DNA of 64,000 bases, taken from contig NZ_CP023692.1 of assembly GCF_008704935.1 (NCBI RefSeq), positions 1,178,001 to 1,242,000 of the forward strand. The letters are read 5' to 3'. The notes beneath the pieces are model-generated. The model was not told the origin of the DNA and did no database searches. It worked only from the letters and a program-made list of their open reading frames with translations. A program made the translations under genes and the position numbers. Of this stretch, positions 63,608 through 64,000 are shown piece after piece. The DNA is from Streptomyces vinaceus. Lineage in GTDB: Bacteria; Actinomycetota; Actinomycetes; Streptomycetales; Streptomycetaceae. How positions within the stretch are numbered: the first letter of the stretch is position 1; every line of letters begins with the position of its first letter.

Positions 63608-64000
63608 CTACAGGTGGGCCGGGAGCGCGGCGGCGAGACGTTCGTACTCCTCGGGCCGGTTGTAGATCTGCCCGCAGACGCGGATGCCGCCGCCGCCCGG
63701 CCAGGCCCAGATCAGCACCCGGATGCCCAGCTCCGCCGCGATCCGCTCGCGCAGGGCGCTCGCCTGCGGCTGGGTCTCGGCGGTGCCGGGCGGCAGCCGC
63801 AGGGCGCGCATGGCGAGCCCCTCGGTGTGCGGGAGCGGGGTCAGTCCCGGGACCTCGGCGAGCAGGGCCGCGCCGTAGGCGGCGAGGGCGGCGTTGTGGG
63901 CCCGTACCTTGGCGGCGTCGAGCCGGTCGAGGAGGTCCAGGCCCTCGGGGGCGGCGAGCCAGCCGGTGTAGTCGGCGGTGGCCCGGTTCTCGACGGAGCG
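63608..64000 (-). CDS. Class V aminotransferase-like PLP enzyme, C-terminal part
   Basis: The frame runs out of the right edge; 130 residues are visible. It begins RSVENRATADYTGWLAAPEGLDLLDRLDA, the phrase seen in isopenicillin-N-epimerase/cysteine-desulfurase-like class V aminotransferases. It ends with a small domain (MRALRLPPGTAE, AAELGIRVLIWAWPGGGGIRVCGQIYNRPEEYERLAAAL), where a substrate-binding Arg is typical. The PLP lysine lies outside the window, so activity cannot be assigned. It is convergent with cobF, 22 nt apart. Confidence 0.85.
   Translation of the reverse strand, partial: RSVENRATADYTGWLAAPEGLDLLDRLDAAKVRAHNAALAAYGAALLAEVPGLTPLPHTEGLAMRALRLPPGTAETQPQASALRERIAAELGIRVLIWAWPGGGGIRVCGQIYNRPEEYERLAAALPAHL

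Overview
The window reads as chromosomal DNA of a Streptomyces-type actinomycete. GC is very high, with G/C at almost every third codon position. Many genes start with GTG. Short, tightly coupled operons are common, with stop and start overlapping as ATGA or GTGA. Other markers are a complete conservon (cvnABCD), several SpoIIE-type PP2C phosphatases and a single TTA leucine codon in a gene of an accessory cluster. No insertion sequence, prophage, CRISPR array or rRNA operon was seen. One tRNA gene (Pro, GGG) is present.

Layout. 1-4.1 kb: 3' end of gnd, a secreted DNRLRE/FG-GAP protein, and an operon panD / GNAT / Asp-Glu racemase-like. 4.3-8.9 kb: a PAS-GAF-PP2C-HATPase signalling protein converging on an EF-G paralogue that has an attenuator-like leader. 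9.2-13.7 kb: two lipoproteins, a NuoF-ferredoxin fusion and a bis-heme ferric-reductase-like membrane protein, which together look like an envelope electron-transfer module. 14.1-18.6 kb: a PucR-like regulator, an ECF-like sigma factor with a fused zinc motif, and a secreted DUF4142/DUF1996 pair. 18.8-22.3 kb: two divergent PP2C phosphatases. 22.5-28.5 kb: a secreted peptidase, SRPBCC protein, MFS transporter, thioesterase and dienoyl-CoA-reductase-type flavoprotein.

28.6-42.3 kb is rich in glycan degradation: a GH38 alpha-mannosidase with its own sugar ABC importer, then (after a small membrane protein, a VOC protein and a TetR/PLP-dehydratase pair) a secreted GH27 alpha-galactosidase with a lectin-like tail and a secreted GH89 alpha-N-acetylglucosaminidase. 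42.5-48.2 kb holds a possible isoprenoid cluster: a TTA-containing small protein, polyprenyl synthetase, DUF2236/MpaB-type oxygenase, membrane molybdopterin oxidoreductase and membrane-anchored esterase. 48.2-54.8 kb is a patchwork: P450, methyltransferase, a broken SDR gene, a 3-hydroxyisobutyryl-CoA hydrolase-like enzyme, AraC/MFS divergent pair and an isochorismatase-fold protein behind a 9-bp repeat array.

54.9-58.0 kb is the conservon. tRNA-Pro and a DUF309 protein follow, then a repeat-filled gap. 59.4-62.8 kb is a lutABC-type lactate-utilisation operon with a VOC protein; cobF lies divergent from it only 18 bp away. The window ends in the 3' part of a class V aminotransferase.

Recurring themes are secreted glycan breakdown, partner-switching and conservon signalling, and redox enzymes. 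The two best candidates for under-described systems are the electron-transfer module at 9.9-13.7 kb and the prenyl/oxygenase cluster at 42.5-48.2 kb. All identifications come from reading motifs; no database search was run.
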